From assembly GCA_009785875.1 (NCBI GenBank), contig WQUF01000132.1:1-6378 (forward strand): DNA of 6,378 nt. The letters run 5' to 3'. The stretch is from Oscillospiraceae bacterium. Its GTDB lineage: Bacteria; Bacillota; Clostridia; Clostridiales; Clostridiaceae. The notes beneath the pieces are model-generated. The model was given only the letters and a program-made list of their open reading frames with translations. It was not told the DNA's origin and searched no databases. This document shows positions 5,845 to 6,378 of this stretch, piece after piece. The translations under genes and the position numbers were made by a program. Within the stretch, counting starts at the first letter, position 1. Every line of letters starts with the position of its first letter.

Positions 5845-6378
5845 ATGGCTTTTAGTTCAACGATATTCATATTCATTTTCATGCCAATAGTATTTGGACT
5901 CATTTATTTAATTCCTAAAATAAAATTTCAAAATTATATTTTATTGATATCCAGTTTGATCTTTTATTCCTGGGGAGAACCTGTTTACGTCTTTTTGATG
6001 ATAGAAATGGTGCTTATAAATTACCTATTGGCATTCTCTTTTAATACTAAAGATAAAAATGTTAGAAGAGGATATTTAATTCTAAGCATTATGATAAATG
6101 TGGGCATTTTAATCATATTTAAATATACAGGCTTTATTTTAGATAACTTCAATGATCTATTTAATTTAAATATTCCTATACCTACACTTGCTTTCCCACT
6201 TGGAATTTCATTTTTTATTTTTCATATGATATCCTATTTAGTGGATGTATATAGAGGACAAGCTGCTCCTGAAAAGAATTTTTTTAAGCTTTTATTATAT
6301 ATTTCTTTCTTCCCCAAATTAATATCAGGTCCCATCGTTAAATATATCGATATTGAAAATCAGATAGATGATAGAGAA
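5845..6378 (+). CDS. MBOAT-family O-acyltransferase, N-terminal part (AlgI/DltB-like, cut by window end)
   Basis: The frame is open from ATG 5845 to the window edge (178 residues). It opens with MAFSSTIFIFIFMPIVF and the FYSWGEP motif (40-46) typical of AlgI/DltB-like membrane-bound O-acyltransferases. It then shows PLGISFFIFHMISYLVDVYRG, split here as PLGISFF (118-124) and YLVDVYRG (131-138), and FFPKLISGPI (155-164), both hallmarks of the family. At least four hydrophobic helices are visible. The catalytic histidine lies further on and is not in the window. Relatives move acetyl or other acyl groups across the membrane onto exported polysaccharides or teichoic acids; the acceptor here is unknown. 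The start is 3 nt after the stop of the previous gene, with only a weak GGACGG-like site, so translation is probably coupled. In Clostridia such genes are often followed by a DHHW-type or similar partner, which could lie beyond the window. Confidence 0.92.
   Translation, partial: MAFSSTIFIFIFMPIVFGLIYLIPKIKFQNYILLISSLIFYSWGEPVYVFLMIEMVLINYLLAFSFNTKDKNVRRGYLILSIMINVGILIIFKYTGFILDNFNDLFNLNIPIPTLAFPLGISFFIFHMISYLVDVYRGQAAPEKNFFKLLLYISFFPKLISGPIVKYIDIENQIDDRE

Overview
The window is strongly AT-rich, with compact intergenic regions, strong AGGAG-type ribosome binding sites, a TTG start and extended -10 promoters. Together with the protein families present, this points to a low-GC Gram-positive bacterium of the Clostridia type. 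The species cannot be named from the sequence.

Layout from left to right. Positions 1-489 (minus) hold the first 163 codons of an AAA-type ATPase that runs out of the window. Positions 747-2753 (plus) encode a secreted protein with three ricin-type beta-trefoil lectin domains, a proline-rich hinge and a C39-like cysteine peptidase. It ends at a perfect 19-bp hairpin (2784-2825), which probably terminates transcription from both sides. Positions 2899-4479 (minus) hold a complete 526-aa paralogue of the first gene, with an ATPase domain followed by a PD-(D/E)XK nuclease-like domain. Upstream of it on the same strand is a DUF402 protein (4582-5112). A divergent intergenic region then leads into a plus-strand operon: a 174-aa membrane-anchored protein with two internal repeats (5317-5841), followed 3 nt later by an MBOAT-family O-acyltransferase (5845-6378) that is cut by the window end.

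The two ATPase genes lie in the same orientation exactly 3990 bp apart and align without gaps over all 163 available residues (about 68% identical by hand count). The similarity is very uneven. The leader/promoter (71 bp, 4 mismatches) and an 81-bp stretch around the Walker A motif (2 mismatches, both synonymous) are almost identical, while the rest has diverged. This suggests gene conversion or strong selection on these parts. Both copies carry the same compact cassette: a hairpin with a T-tract, an extended -10 promoter, a ribosome binding site and then the gene. In the second copy the hairpin ends the DUF402 gene. In the first copy no gene feeds into it, so the cassette seems to have been duplicated as a unit.

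Functionally, the window holds two surface modules (a lectin-peptidase, and a polysaccharide or envelope acylation operon) and an expanding family of ATPase-nuclease genes of unknown role. Nothing in the sequence shows that the surface genes and the ATPase genes work together. No tRNA, rRNA, CRISPR array or complete insertion sequence was seen.
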